NCBI GenBank assembly: GCA_934045075.1
Contig: OW203732.1
Coordinates: forward strand, 18,135,889 to 18,199,888
Direction of reading: 5' to 3'
Length of the DNA stretch: 64,000 bases
Source of the DNA: Yponomeuta sedellus
Lineage: Eukaryota > Arthropoda > Insecta > Lepidoptera > Yponomeutidae
Of this stretch, positions 10,451 to 20,417 are shown piece by piece; within the stretch, counting starts at the first letter, position 1, and the number at the start of each line of letters is the position of its first letter. The notes under the pieces were generated by a model. That model worked only from the letters and a program-made list of their open reading frames with translations. It had not been told where the DNA came from and did no database searches. Both the position numbers and the translations under genes were made by a program.

Positions 10451-11740
10451 GTGAAATACACACAACCCAACCTCTACCACAATATGTCTGTGGCGTGTAC
10501 GTATACCGGTCTTACATATAAAAACACAATTGCTTACAACACTCCATGAACGCTCACTAAATAGTCTGTGGTGGACATTTCACATGGACAAGACGTAACC
10601 ACAGATCAAATAAACGCCTCTAGGAGTGTTTTAGGGAAATCGTTTTTTGTAAGAAAGGCTTGCTCAAAACTTCCTTGCTTCACTGTCACCTATGCCCCTT
10701 AGTACTGAGTTGACGTTATGTTAGTGGAAGCTACTGACAGGAGACCTCATGGGATGCGACAACAACCTTCCGTGGACGTGTGAACCCCGGAAATGACTGT
10801 AACCGCTGACCCAATGACCTTATTGGACCGAAAAACAAGGAATGATAAATGAATCAATTTCTGGTATTATGCAGTACTGTGGGTATCTGGTACTATCTGT
10901 CGCTGTGTATTTTTATTGTGTATTATTGTAGGAACTTGATAAAACTGGTAGTGTTAGCGAAAAATAGCGTATGTTCTCAGAAGATGGGCTATTAAAGACT
11001 GCAGATTCTCTGATAGCACAACAATTACCTACTGCGTTTTTCTAGCATCTATCAGTTGGTTGAAATATAACAAGCTAATGCTTGTTAATGCTAATGTTTC
11101 CGTTTTAAATAAATTGCAGGTTTTACAAAATCAGTGCTAATGATTCTTCGAAAAACCCAGCAGTGAAGAGTTTATATTTGCCAAATATAAGTGGCCAAGT
11201 GAGGCGAAGGCATAACATTACGCACAAAGAGCTTCAAAAATCAGGCGTATCTCGAATCAGGATCCACAAAAAGAGGATGAGATGAATTGAAAAGGCCATG
11301 TTCAGTTGTTCCAACAATAGGGCGAGCGTTCTATCATTGCGATGCGAGCGAATCTGGGCAATATCTGCCTTTCCTAGACCAGTTTGCCCTGACCTGCGTC
11401 GCTCCACCTTTCTAACTCCGACGAAGGGATGGAATCATAGCAGATTACAGGCCACGCTGAAGTGGTTTTACAGCGGTATTATATTCGAGACACGCCCGAA
11501 GTTAAGTAGACGATTTCGGTAAGATGCCGTGATATTTACGTGACTCACCGGTGTTATCAGTCCCACATATGGACGGTTTCGAGTTACTTCGGGCAGAGGT
11601 ATTCAATTCATATGCCAGGCACATATTCGGTGCACCCTTTTCAAGTTTGGGGTATGTCTACTTTCTTACTCAAGCCTGCTGCTAAGGAGCAGTTCCCAAA
11701 CAAACGTAACCTCAGTGAAATTTCGAACCTCTTTACAATA
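10451..11740. other. No gene recognised
   Basis: Frames at 11298-11522 and 11540-11782 are open for 75-80 codons. They show no domain, and the second runs into SINE E sequence. They are treated as chance or very old element remains. Confidence 0.35.
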
Positions 11741-12150
11741 TTCTCTGTATTACGTACAGGCAGCGACATCTGGCTGAAGTAGATTGCATCACTTACAATC
11801 CCGGCATGGGTAGAATTTTTAGTCTCTAAATAGGTTTTTAAAAATTGTCCTTAGCACGGGTTAGTGCATGAAAAATAATAATAGTATAATCATGTGGGTA
11901 CAGCGATATCATTCCGATGTAAAAACCTAACTGCAAAGTAGGTAGTCGGGGCTGTAAGTGATGCAATCTACTTCAGCCAGATGTCGCTGCCTGTACGTAA
12001 TACAGAGAATAGTGTAAAGAGGTTCAAAATTTCACTGATGCCGGTGAGTCGCCCATTAGCTCAGTTGGATAGAGCGCTGGCACGGATAGCCAGAGGTCGC
12101 GGGTTCGAATCCCGGCATGGGTGGAATTTTTAGCCTCTAAATAGGTTTCG
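11741..12150 (+). mobile_element. Family E reference copy with a 57-bp foldback
   Basis: The element body runs 'tgggtacagcgatatcattcc', 'taactgcaaagtaggtagtcgggg', 'acttcagccagatgtcgctgcctgtacg' and 'cggtgagtc'. A tRNA-like module at 12051-12122 (box A TAGCTCAGTTGG, box B GGGTTCGAATCCC) is followed by 'tttttagcctctaaataggttt'. The module folds as acceptor, D, anticodon (CTGGC/GCCAG) and T arms. Its anticodon loop ACGGATA lacks T33 and the T stem has a mismatch, so it is a SINE promoter rather than a tRNA gene. In addition 11741-11797 is the exact inverse of 11953-12009, and a spare SINE tail lies between them. Confidence 0.85.
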
Positions 12151-12199
12151 ATAATAGTTTCCATGAAAAGTCTTCATGATCATTATCAACCCATTTTGT

Positions 12200-12535
12200 T
12201 TCCACACGGGTCTTTTCCTGAGGACGGTATAGGCCATATCCGGGTCAAGTCCGGATTGGTGGAGGCTTGCAAGACTAGTGGCTGGTTTCACAGTCAGAAG
12301 TTTTCAAGCCGCCCTAAGGTCTCTGACTTGGCTTAACGACTGCCATCTATCGACGGCAGCCGGCACCAACGGCTCAACATGTCTTGCAAAGCACGGAACC
12401 GCTCGGAAAAATGCCTCTAGCGTTAGTCATACACGGTCGGCCATCCATGTTCTGAACGCGCCCTACTCGTATGTTGCTTAACCTTCGTGATCGTTTAAGA
12501 TCAGGCAGCCGGGGCTACGAGTGACTCAGCATTTA
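12200..12535 (+). repeat. Family A copy 4, diverged
   Basis: It runs from 'acacgggtcttttcctg' to 'ggggctacgagtga'. All middle blocks are present. The terminal hairpin is degenerate (cgtgatcgtttaagatcagg). Confidence 0.75.
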
Positions 12536-12599
12536 CTGCATACTAGGATTGATTATAACAGTAAGTAAAATGCACGGATGCTTGGGTCGATCTCTTGTA

Positions 12600-12860
12600 G
12601 ACTTCTTCTTCTACAACCTATATTAGTCCACTGCTGGACATAGCCCTCCCCGAATGAGCGTCATAGCGCAAGGTTGTGCCATCATTGGGGAGTAATGCCC
12701 GTAATCCCCACGCTGGGCATGCGGGTTGGGGATCGCAGTTCGGTGGAATTGTACTGCAGGGGGCGCTGCTGCCCAGCCCCCGGTGTCCCTTAGTCGCCTT
12801 TTACGACCCGTGCGGGAAGAATTTGGATTGATGCTATTCTCTAGCCCGACAGCACACAGC
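12600..12860 (-). mobile_element. Family B copy 4
   Basis: Most complete plus-reading copy: 'gtccactgctggacatagccctcccc' through 'cttagtcgccttttacgac' to 'gggaagaatttggattgatgctattctctagcccgacagcacacagc'. Confidence 0.7.
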
Positions 12861-13823
12861 AGTCGACTGTACTATAAATATACTTAACTGTACGAAGTAT
12901 TTTTTCCTACCTGTCTCTTTCTAGATATCCAGCTGGATGCTTATTTTTCGCACGGCCGTTAGAGGTACATAAATCACACGCATCAGAATCAACTCTTTCC
13001 TTAGAGTTGATGTAAAAAATCTCATTACTTACCCTCGCATCTTTGGAAGCGGCGATCAATCACGCACACGTGACTCGTGCTTTGCCGAAATTGGACGGTA
13101 GATATCCAGTTGCGCGGAATTTAGCAGTAACATAACGTAGGTATACCTTACATCTGTCGTGTTAGGTAAGTATGTTCTTATTACCTCCAAATGGGGCTTG
13201 TTGGTGACTAATTAGCGCTCTAGGATAATAATGTAGAAAAGCCCTAGGGCGGTAAGTAATTAAAAAAAAACCACATCTTTCAAAAAGTTCACATACCGTC
13301 ATACCATCATACTGACAATAGACATCATGCATTCAGCCCAATATCGCTTTGCTATTTAGCCTTGTCTTCGTGTGAGTATAATAGTCATCAATTTTAAATA
13401 TCGAAAGGTGAAGGTCAATTTCGTTCTTGAAAAGAAATTAAAAGTTCTTTCCTTGATTCTTTTTAATGAAAAAAGGCGGGAATAGAAAACTTTTACTTTT
13501 ATATGTTTTATTCTTGTAATGCCGGTTTTTTTCTACTTACCTCACAATCGAAATGTAAAGCAGGATAGTTAGCTCGGGTGTAAGCGCCAATTGCACCCTC
13601 GAATTATAGGCGCCTGAATATCTCGGGCTGCAATTGATTCCTTACAGCCCTTGGCTACTAATCTACTATTAGTGTATACTTTTGTATGTAGCCTGTATAC
13701 CTTATAATCCCCGGCAGCAACGTTACGTGGTACCGTTTCTACATTTTCCTCGGACAAAGGACCATATTACATAAGACTAGATGGGTTCTCAATATTAGAA
13801 ATGAGAACACTCACTCACCGTAA
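12861..13823. other. No gene recognised
   Basis: No repeats of this window and no convincing frame were found. The 62-codon minus-strand frame at 13569-13757 has no features. Confidence 0.4.
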
Positions 13824-14017
13824 TAGTACATTACACAACTAGGGTGGTAATACAAAGAAAGCTGGCCATGTGTAGACATAAAAAGATGTACACAACACGG
13901 GAGGTAATAAAGAAAGCTCTCGATCGCATATTTACGTCCCTCGCTTGCAGCTCGGGCCGCAAACTTCTGCGATCTCGGCCTTTCTTTGTATTACCACCCT
14001 AGTTGTGTAATGTACTA
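13824..14017. mobile_element. MITE with 38-bp inverted ends and a TA target
   Basis: The left arm 13824-13861 (TAGTACATTACACAACTAGG..) is the inverse of 13980-14017. Both ends are bounded by TA, as expected for a Tc1/mariner-type insertion. The 118-bp interior repeats a degenerate piece of the arm ('tacacaacacgggaggtaataaagaaag') and encodes nothing. Confidence 0.85.
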
Positions 14018-14455
14018 TTTATTCACAATTCTTTAATTCACATTGACTGCATATTTTCTGAGATTGCACCACCTAAGGTAATAAAGTTATAGGGATTACA
14101 TAATGTGATTTACTGTAGTGCGAATTTTATTATAAGGCATTTACTCAGAAATTAACCAAAGATTCAGTTTCTTTTCTCGTCCCACAAACATTTTTTTTTA
14201 TTTGTAAGTGAAATAGAAAATGCTTCAAATAAGAGCTTACCTCGATAGCTATTATATCTAGAAATACGTATTGCGTACGCTAACTCTTCATACCTCAAGA
14301 TTTTTATCACTGCAAGGCTCTTCCTTTCAAACGCTCCCGGACGGATATTATGTCTCCTTATCTTACCGAATACTCGTTATTATATCACTCTTCTTTCCAC
14401 CAGAGGTACTGATTTGCCACGAGATTATTTTCTGAAGAATGACAGCGTGGAATGG

Positions 14456-14600
14456 ACTGAGCTAATGGGCACTTACCGGCATCAGTGAAATTTCGAACCT
14501 CTACTACTTTCTGTATTACTTACAGGCAGCGACAGAGAGTAGGTAGTTTAAAGAGGTCCCGGCATGGGTGGAATTTTTAGCCTCTAAATAGGTTAAAACT
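14456..14600. mobile_element. Family E, scrambled copy
   Basis: 'gagctaatgggc..taccggcatcagtgaaatttcgaacctc' is in minus sense. It is followed by 'tcccggcatgggtggaatttttagcctctaaatagg' in plus sense, so parts of the SINE are inverted relative to each other and the tRNA-like module is mostly lost. Confidence 0.75.
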
Positions 14601-15026
14601 ACAATATTATGCTTTACATGATAAATTGATGCACAATGCGTAACCGATTAACCCACAGATAAATAAGTAGGAAGAAGTACATAGAATTGATAAACTTCAA
14701 TATGAATAAATGTAGTCATATGAACCTCCCTGGTAGGCAATAAAGTGAAGTACCTAAAGCTAAATTATTTACTTTTGTTTTGAAAAAGGGTTCTCTCCTG
14801 ATCCAGTCTTTCTTTTAAAAAAATCTTTCTTGACTGAATACAACTTTAGCATCGAGGTGGCAAGTTAAAACTACAGTGTGTCTTATGAAAAGCTTAAACT
14901 TTTTCGTAAGACACAGTATAGACTTTATTTTTCTTTAATATGTTAGCCAACGGCCCTTTTTAAGCCTTATAGTCAAAAAACATGTGATAAACATTACAAA
15001 ATAAGTGTAATTTCTAGACTTAGCCA
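14601..15026. other. No gene recognised
   Basis: It contains an inverted pair: 'ctacagtgtgtcttatgaaaagcttaaac' and 'ctttttcgtaagacacagtatag' (14871-14921) form an imperfect hairpin. Nothing else. Confidence 0.35.
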
Positions 15027-15370
15027 TGAAGCGCCCGTGGCCTAGTTGTACTGAGTGATTGGAATCAATCACTTGGGTTAAGCTACAGCAAGCGCGGTAA
15101 GGTGCTCGATGGGTGGCCATTCCGTGACTACCGCTAGCGGCATTTTTTCCGAGGGCTTCCGTGGTTCGCAAGACTCGCTAAGCAGTTGGTGCCGGCTGTG
15201 ATGTAATGGCAGTCGTTAAACCACCTCAGAGGCCTTACGGACGGCTTGATAACTTCCGACATTAAGGCGCACCACTGTATTACAATACTCGACCAATTCC
15301 GACTTGGACCCCGTGATGCAGGGAGAGACCCGTACTCCAGCAGTGGGGGCATACAAAGGGTTGATATCAT
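15027..15370 (-). repeat. Family A copy 5, full length
   Basis: Minus-strand copy from 'gaagcgcccgtggcctag' with the hairpin (gtgattggaatcaatcac) to 'gggggcatacaaagggttgatatc'. Confidence 0.85.
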
Positions 15371-15734
15371 ATCATACAATTAGAAGCAATTAGAAAAAAA
15401 CAAGAGATATTCGGAAGTTATCTGCTATAGATGTTTAGTAACAGTTTACCCTAAATAATGTACTGCGAAGTACAAATCTTTAGCTCTCTCGATAATACAA
15501 TTGGAGCCCTGTTAACTTCTTCACTGGAAATAATTGTGACTAACAGTCCCTTTAGGCCAAAGGATAAGACGGGTCTAATTAATTCGGCAATTCACGAAAG
15601 TTGAATGCTAAATTATTATAAACAAATATAATATCTAAGTCAATTTACGTTGGCGTACAAAGACGGATCTTTAAATAATTTGATAAACTGTAAACACGAG
15701 AAAAGTACTTTTAGTCACACAAATAGATAACATA

Positions 15735-15812
15735 ACCAGCTCACGCATGTCTCACTGTAGGGCACAGCTCTTCTCTCAGAGAGAGAGAGAAGAGTATGGA
15801 AAGTAGGTAATT
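15735..15812 (-). mobile_element. Family C fragment
   Basis: 'gtctcactgtagggcacagctcttctctcagagagagagagaag' is the inner block of family C, described fully at 19208. The flanks are lost. Confidence 0.6.
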
Positions 15813-15867
15813 TTTTTAAATTTTATTCTGCCATTTCGTTGGCATGGTTGACATGTCTATCTATTAT

Positions 15868-16080
15868 ATTCTTTTTAATGCACTAACCCGTGCTAAGGAC
15901 AATTTTAAAAACCTATTTAGAGACTTAAAATTCCACCCATGCCGGGACTCGAACCTTCGACCTCTGGCTAACGCTCTCTCAATTGAGTTGGGAGAGCGCT
16001 GGCACGGTTAGCCAGAGGTTGCGGGTTCGAGCCCCGGCATGGGTGGAATTTTTAGCCTCTAAATAGGTTTTTAAAAATGT
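15868..16080. mobile_element. Family E palindrome with unequal arms
   Basis: A minus-sense SINE E (tail 'ttttaaaaacctatttagag', box B complement) meets a plus-sense copy through 'ctctctcaattgagttgggagag'. The loop lies in the D-arm region, not the anticodon stem as in 5105-5285, so this is an independent event. Confidence 0.85.
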
Positions 16081-16440
16081 CTATCTATGCCAAAACTTAG
16101 CTTTCTTGTACTAATCGTCTCTGAGGTAAACCGCGGACAAACACACAGACAGACCGGCGAGCGAGTTTCTTGTTTGTTGCCTACGGAACTCTAAAAGGTA
16201 AGAAAACAGCAACTAAGTGGTATTCAATCGTCTTGAAAACTTTCCCCACTATTTTTCTGGCGCGACAGCATGGCGTCATGGTAATGCAGCAATATTATTT
16301 GCATTTTGATTGAATTAAAACTTCTCGAAGCTCTCGGATAAGTTAATTAAAGAAAGCAGTTGATTTGAAAACAACACTGTGGATTAGAATAGCCGTGGCG
16401 ATTGGATCGCGCAATGTGCAAGTTTACTGTCTGTTTTTGA
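16081..16440. other. No feature recognised
   Basis: A short run 'aaacacacagacagaccggcg' near 16139 is the only compositional oddity. Confidence 0.3.
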
Positions 16441-16444
16441 ATTG

Positions 16445-16575
16445 AGCACACCAGTCTCTTCTTGCACCATAGGAAGGTTAGGCCATCTTCCACCACGGGG
16501 TCCAAGGAACGGTGGAGGATTGCAAGACAGTGGCGGGCCTTACTGTCAGAATTTATCGAGCCGCCGACTAGGGCA
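16445..16575 (+). repeat. Family A copy 6, fragment
   Basis: Covers 'gtctcttcttgcaccataggaaggttaggcc' to 'gccgactagggcacgag' with internal losses. Confidence 0.7.
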
Positions 16576-16979
16576 CGAGTAAGCACTCCTTAGAGTAATT
16601 TAATTTAATCTGTGGTTACGATTTTCTACGTAAAATCTCCACCACTGACTATTTTAGTTATCGTTTTCAAAGTGTTTGAACGAATTATGTTTTTTTTTAA
16701 ATAAGTCATTAATACTGTTAACTCATTGAAAACAGGATCTTACTTTACCACGTCCGACTGAAATATAGGTAATAAACTAGATACCTACCTTATTCGATGG
16801 ATAATCATCAGGATATTCCTAGACTCGATTGATGAGATCCAACCGCGGTTATTTGGTAATCTAGAGATGTCAATTTCAGATAGTACTCCACTCAGTATCT
16901 TTGAGAATCAGATAACAGCGGTAGGCATATCATTGACTGAAATTACATGTTCTAATTTAGGTTGGTTTCTCAGAACTCG

Positions 16980-17250
16980 TTAACAATGACTTCTGATGAA
17001 TACAACGTTTTTCGATAGCTTGAATGAGTTTAATGGATGTAATTTTACATAGGCGATAATTTTATGGAGCCGCGACAATCTTAATTCGGAGAGGTTTGGT
17101 GAGCGAGTGGCTAGTGGCATCGACGTGGCGTTGGCGGCGTGCGGCGCGGCGGCGGCAGGCTGGCCCCCCGCGCCCCGCGCCGCCTCAGCTAGCGATAGTG
17201 GTAACAACTTCTATAGTCCTGGGTTACGAATTGGCCCCGCGGGGGTATTA
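16980..17250. other. CpG-rich island, possible exon
   Basis: 17098-17205 is strongly G/C- and CpG-rich in AT-rich surroundings. On the minus strand one frame reads AEAARGAGGQPAAAAPHAAN and continues TSMPLATRSPNLSELRLSRLHK, which has a protein-like composition. The nearest acceptor has no pyrimidine tract and the nearest donor is weak. It could be a coding exon, a CpG promoter island, or a GC-rich insertion. Confidence 0.3.
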
Positions 17251-17256
17251 TTTATG

Positions 17257-17430
17257 TAGCCTAAATACGTCCCACTGAAGGGCACAAGCTTCCTCTCAGA
17301 AAGAGAGAGTATGGGCTTAATTGCCACGCGTGCCTACTGGGGATTGGTAATTGCAAGCGATGAGGTAGTTCAAGTCTCTGCGGTTTCCTCACGATGTTTT
17401 TCTTCAATGTTAGCGATTAATCCGTTAAAC
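17257..17430 (-). mobile_element. Family C copy
   Basis: It reads 'tatgtagcctaaatacgtcccactgaagggcac' through 'cacgatgtttttcttcaatgttagcga'. The tRNA-like head is missing. Confidence 0.7.
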
Positions 17431-17554
17431 GTAACTATATATTTCCCATTGTCTGAAATAAGGAAGGTAATAACTATAGATAGAGAACCGAAGCTGCAAC
17501 CGTATAACGATTCTAAAGGTCGGAAAATTTTTCATTTGTGAAACGAATTAAATC

Positions 17555-17632
17555 GACAGGATCTGTTAAGATCGTAGCAAGGGGCAGACCCTTTTCTCTG
17601 CCTACCCCTTCAGGATACGGGCGTGAGATTGT
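17555..17632 (+). mobile_element. Family D fragment
   Basis: Only the last block is present (degenerate SAYP..GYGRE, stop) in 'gcctaccccttcaggatacgggcgtgaga'. It is followed by unrelated sequence and has no microsatellite tail. Confidence 0.6.
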
Positions 17633-17724
17633 GGTATGTTGAACCCTTAAAGTTTCGCTTTGTCCGTGCGTCCGTTTGTCTGTCCGCGGCTTAGCAGACG
17701 ATACGTACGAGAGAGCTGATAGAT

Positions 17725-18095
17725 ATCGTTATCAACCCTTGTAGTCCCCACTGCTAAGGCACGGGTCTCTTCCTGCATCGCAGGAAGGTTAGGCCATACT
17801 CCACCACGGGGGCCAAGTCCGGGTTGGTGGAGACTTGTAAGACAGTGGCGGGCCTTACTGTCAGAAGTTATCAAGCCGCCCATAAGGCCTCAGATATGGC
17901 TTAACGGCTGCCATTATATGACAGCCGGCACCAACGGCTTAATGTGCCTTGTGAAGCACAGAAGCGCTCGGAAAAATGCCACGAGCGGTAGTCACGGGAC
18001 GCTCACCCATCCTGTACCTGACCGCACCTGTTGTTGCTTAACCAAGTGATTGATTCCAATCACTCGGTTCGCCTAGGCTACGAGCGCTTCATATA
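17725..18095 (+). repeat. Family A copy 7, reference full-length copy
   Basis: The family, in order: 'atcaacccttgta..ccccactgct', 'cgggtctcttcctgcatcg', 'ggaaggttaggccatactcc', 'aagtccgggttggtgga', 'gacagtggcgggccttactg', 'agttatcaagccgcccataagg', 'ctcagatatggcttaacgg', 'gacagccggcaccaacgg', 'cggtagtcacgggacgctcac', 'gcacctgttgttgcttaacc', hairpin AGTGATTG/CAATCACT, and 'gcctaggctacgagcgcttc'. About 365 bp. There is no ORF, no tRNA boxes and no clear terminal inverted repeat. Confidence 0.85.
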
Positions 18096-18164
18096 CATAA
18101 TAATATTTGTTACGTCAACAAGACTGTAGAATAAAATATTGAAAAAAATTTTGTTCAACTACAC

Positions 18165-18430
18165 CTAAGTTAGGGATGCATATATAAGCACGGTAGTGGC
18201 ATTTTTGCGAGCGGTTCCGTGCTTCGCAGGGCACGTTAAGCAGTTAGTCCCGGCTGCTGTCGATAGATGGCAGTCGTTAAGCCTGTCAGAGGCCTTAGGG
18301 TGGCTTAAATACTTCTGACAGTAAGATCCGCCACGATTACAAGCCTCCACCAATCCGAACTTAGACCCCATGGTGGAGTGTGGCCTATACCATCCTTATA
18401 GAAGAGACCCGTGTCCTTCGGTGGGGACAT
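18165..18430 (-). repeat. Family A copy 8, missing the hairpin end
   Basis: Opposite orientation to copy 7 and only 70 bp away. It lies from 'gcacggtagtggcatttttgcgagcgg' to 'ggtggggacataatggg'. Confidence 0.8.
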
Positions 18431-18639
18431 AATGGGTTCTTGATGATGATATAAGCTTTAAAGAGCAATTTTTGTCCGAGAAAGGCGCCCCTAACATGTC
18501 CTACGGGCTCCCTACTCGATACCGTTACTCTCAGTGTTTTCAATACAATGTTTGTTTTCCAAATTTTTTCTTTAGCTCCATTCTATACATTGTAAAATCC
18601 CCTAATCATCATCAGTTCGCTCTTTCTTTCATCATCATA

Positions 18640-18835
18640 ATCAGCTGGTCCACTGCTGGACATGGAGCTCTCCCAAGACACGCCACTGAGTCCGACTCAC
18701 GGCTCTTCTCTTCCAGTCATTGCCCACACCTTTGCGAATGTCGTCGCCTCACTGGTCACAGGGTGTCCTACGCTACTTTTGCCGATTCTCAGTTTCCACT
18801 CCAGAACCAGTCTACGGCAATAATTATCGGTCTGC
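18640..18835 (-). pseudogene. Non-LTR reverse-transcriptase C-terminal relic
   Basis: On the minus strand 18816-18796 encodes RRLVLEW, followed by RIGKSSVG. After a frameshift the same strand gives KRRAVSRTQWRVLGEL and HVQQWTS at 18688-18644. Known, from memory: this pattern (R-x-LEWRPRIGKRSVGRP ... QWRxLGExYVQQWTS) is the tail of insect endonuclease-reverse transcriptases, probably RTE-like. At least one frameshift is present. The overlapping plus-strand frame is a shadow. Confidence 0.75.
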
Positions 18836-18875
18836 GGCCCCAACCTATGTAAAATTCAGAATCTAAAGAAAATCC

Positions 18876-18974
<99 letters not shown>

Positions 18975-18975
18975 T

Positions 18976-19017
<42 letters not shown>

Positions 19018-19148
19018 TAATCAATCAATCGATCGATCGATCGATCGACCGACCGACCGACCAACCGACCGACCGACCGACCGACCGACCGACCGGCCGA
19101 CCGGCCGACCGACCGACCGACCGACCGACCCGACCGACCGACCGACCG
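18876..19148. repeat. Graded tetranucleotide array TCAA, TCGA, CCGA
   Basis: (TCAA)n runs from 18876 to about 19030 with rare variants, (TCGA)n to about 19047, then (CCGA)n with occasional CCAA and CCGG units to 19148. Each change of unit is a single A-to-G or T-to-C step. Confidence 0.95.
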
Positions 19149-19207
19149 CACGCCACTTCCCTTTGTCCTCAGCCATCATCATCCAGCCACTGCCAGAAAT
19201 AACAACT

Positions 19208-19490
19208 TTTTTTTATGTAGCCTATATACGTCCCACTGCAGGGCACAGGCCTTCTCTCAGAGAGAAAGTATGGGCTTAATTACCACGCGTGCCCACCCTG
19301 GAATAGCGATTTCAAACGCTAGTGTTCTGAGGTGTTCAAATATCTGTACACCTCAGACACTTAGGTTTCCTCATGATGTTTTCCTTCACAGCTAGCGAGT
19401 TGCATTGTTACTATGACTTCCCAAAAGTACATAACTTAGAAAGAACACAGTCATTGGTACATACCCGCACCGGGTATTGATTTTATATCT
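19208..19490 (-). mobile_element. Family C reference copy, SINE-like
   Basis: The order on the plus strand is 'tatgtagcctatatacgtcccactgcagggcac', 'cttctctcagagagaaagtatgggcttaatt', 'acctcagacacttaggtttcctcatgatg', 'acataacttag' and 'cagtcattggtacat'. In the copy at 35595 the same end continues into 'gatttgaacccacgacc', a box B complement. The element is therefore tRNA-headed and its sense strand is minus. Confidence 0.7.
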
Positions 19491-19721
19491 CCGTATTTAA
19501 AACAGACGTTAAATAATAGCAGGAATAAACGAGCTATGTCTCTGAAAAAAGCTTGGCCTGAAATATTCACGATTACCTTTATCTAGACAGAGCTTTTGGA
19601 ATAGCCTCTGAATAATTAACGCAGTCAGTTGGACAGCGCGAGTCGCAAATGAGATGGCTAAACCATTGTGTGGAGAATTCCATAGGTACGTCGGTAATTT
19701 TTTTAAAATTTAATAATTAAA

Positions 19722-19885
19722 CGTAACGTAACATTTATATACAGGTACATACATTGCTTCTGGCCCCACACTAGGATACCCTGTGTCGTGGGAACCACAA
19801 ACAACGACATTACAAACATGTAAACATCCAAGACCTGAGGTTTTTTTTTTTGTTCCCAGCCGGGATTCGAACCCGAATTGTAATC
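19722..19885 (-). mobile_element. Family F SINE, truncated in the head
   Basis: It matches 26935-27135: 'cattgcttctggccccacactag', 'gacattacaaacatgtaaacatcc' and 'cagccgggattcgaacccg'. It stops inside the T arm. Confidence 0.8.
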
Positions 19886-19980
19886 AATTAATTCCATTTC
19901 ACGGCTCTTCTTCGGTCGGTCCCTTCATCCATCTCGTGTGAGTGAAGACGATGTATAAGTCTTCTCAATGCGTATATTGT
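19886..19980. repeat. Family O fragment
   Basis: 'ggtcccttcatccatctcgtgtgagtgaagac' and 'tgtataa' match 29760-29815 and 61120-61160. Origin unknown. Confidence 0.55.
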
Positions 19981-20079
19981 CTGTCTCGCACAATTTAATT
20001 TATTTGTGGTTATAATAAAATGATGGGATAATATTAGTAAGAAATGGGCACGAAGTGGGATACCCCACTTTTTACTTAT

Positions 20080-20245
20080 ATATAAGGCCCTTTACACACT
20101 GCGACTTTTAGCATCGATGCAGTCGCGATTTTTTGAAACGCGCGACAGCATCGCGACACCAGCAGTAACAGATTTTTACATCGATACTGTCGCGTGTGTG
20201 TATCGATGCTAGCTAGCGACTGTATCGATACTAACGTAAGTTAGC
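20080..20245. repeat. Cluster of ATCGAT and TCGCG palindromic words
   Basis: The stretch carries four ATCGAT sites, including a full TATCGATA at 20223-20230, and several TCGCG/CGCGA words. Their spacing suggests a degenerate inverted or tandem structure. TATCGATA is the DREF site of Drosophila. Function here is not known. Confidence 0.5.
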
Positions 20246-20249
20246 ATTC

Positions 20250-20417
20250 ATGTCAGAAGACTTACGGGCGGCTCGATAAATTCTGATAGTAAGGCCCGCC
20301 ACTGTCTTGCAATCCTCCACCAACCCGGGCTTGGCCCCCGTAGTGTATGGCCGACCTTCCTACGATGCAGAAAGAGACCCGTGCCCCAGCAGTGGGGACA
20401 TACAAGGGTTGATAACG
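20250..20417 (-). repeat. Family A copy 9, 5' half
   Basis: From 'tgtcagaagacttacgggcggctcgat' to 'ggggacatacaagggttgataacg'. Confidence 0.8.

Noticed and set aside
12051..12122. Functional tRNA gene
   Set aside because: The anticodon loop ACGGATA lacks T33, the T stem is mismatched, and the same module recurs with the same flanking body many times, as in a SINE.
17725..18095. Family A as a non-autonomous Helitron
   Set aside because: The terminal hairpin followed by CTAG is suggestive. However, copies share about 14 more bases beyond CTAG, so the element does not end there, and no TC start is clear.
18472..18852. 126-codon plus-strand frame
   Set aside because: It is the antisense shadow of the reverse-transcriptase relic, which reads on the minus strand.
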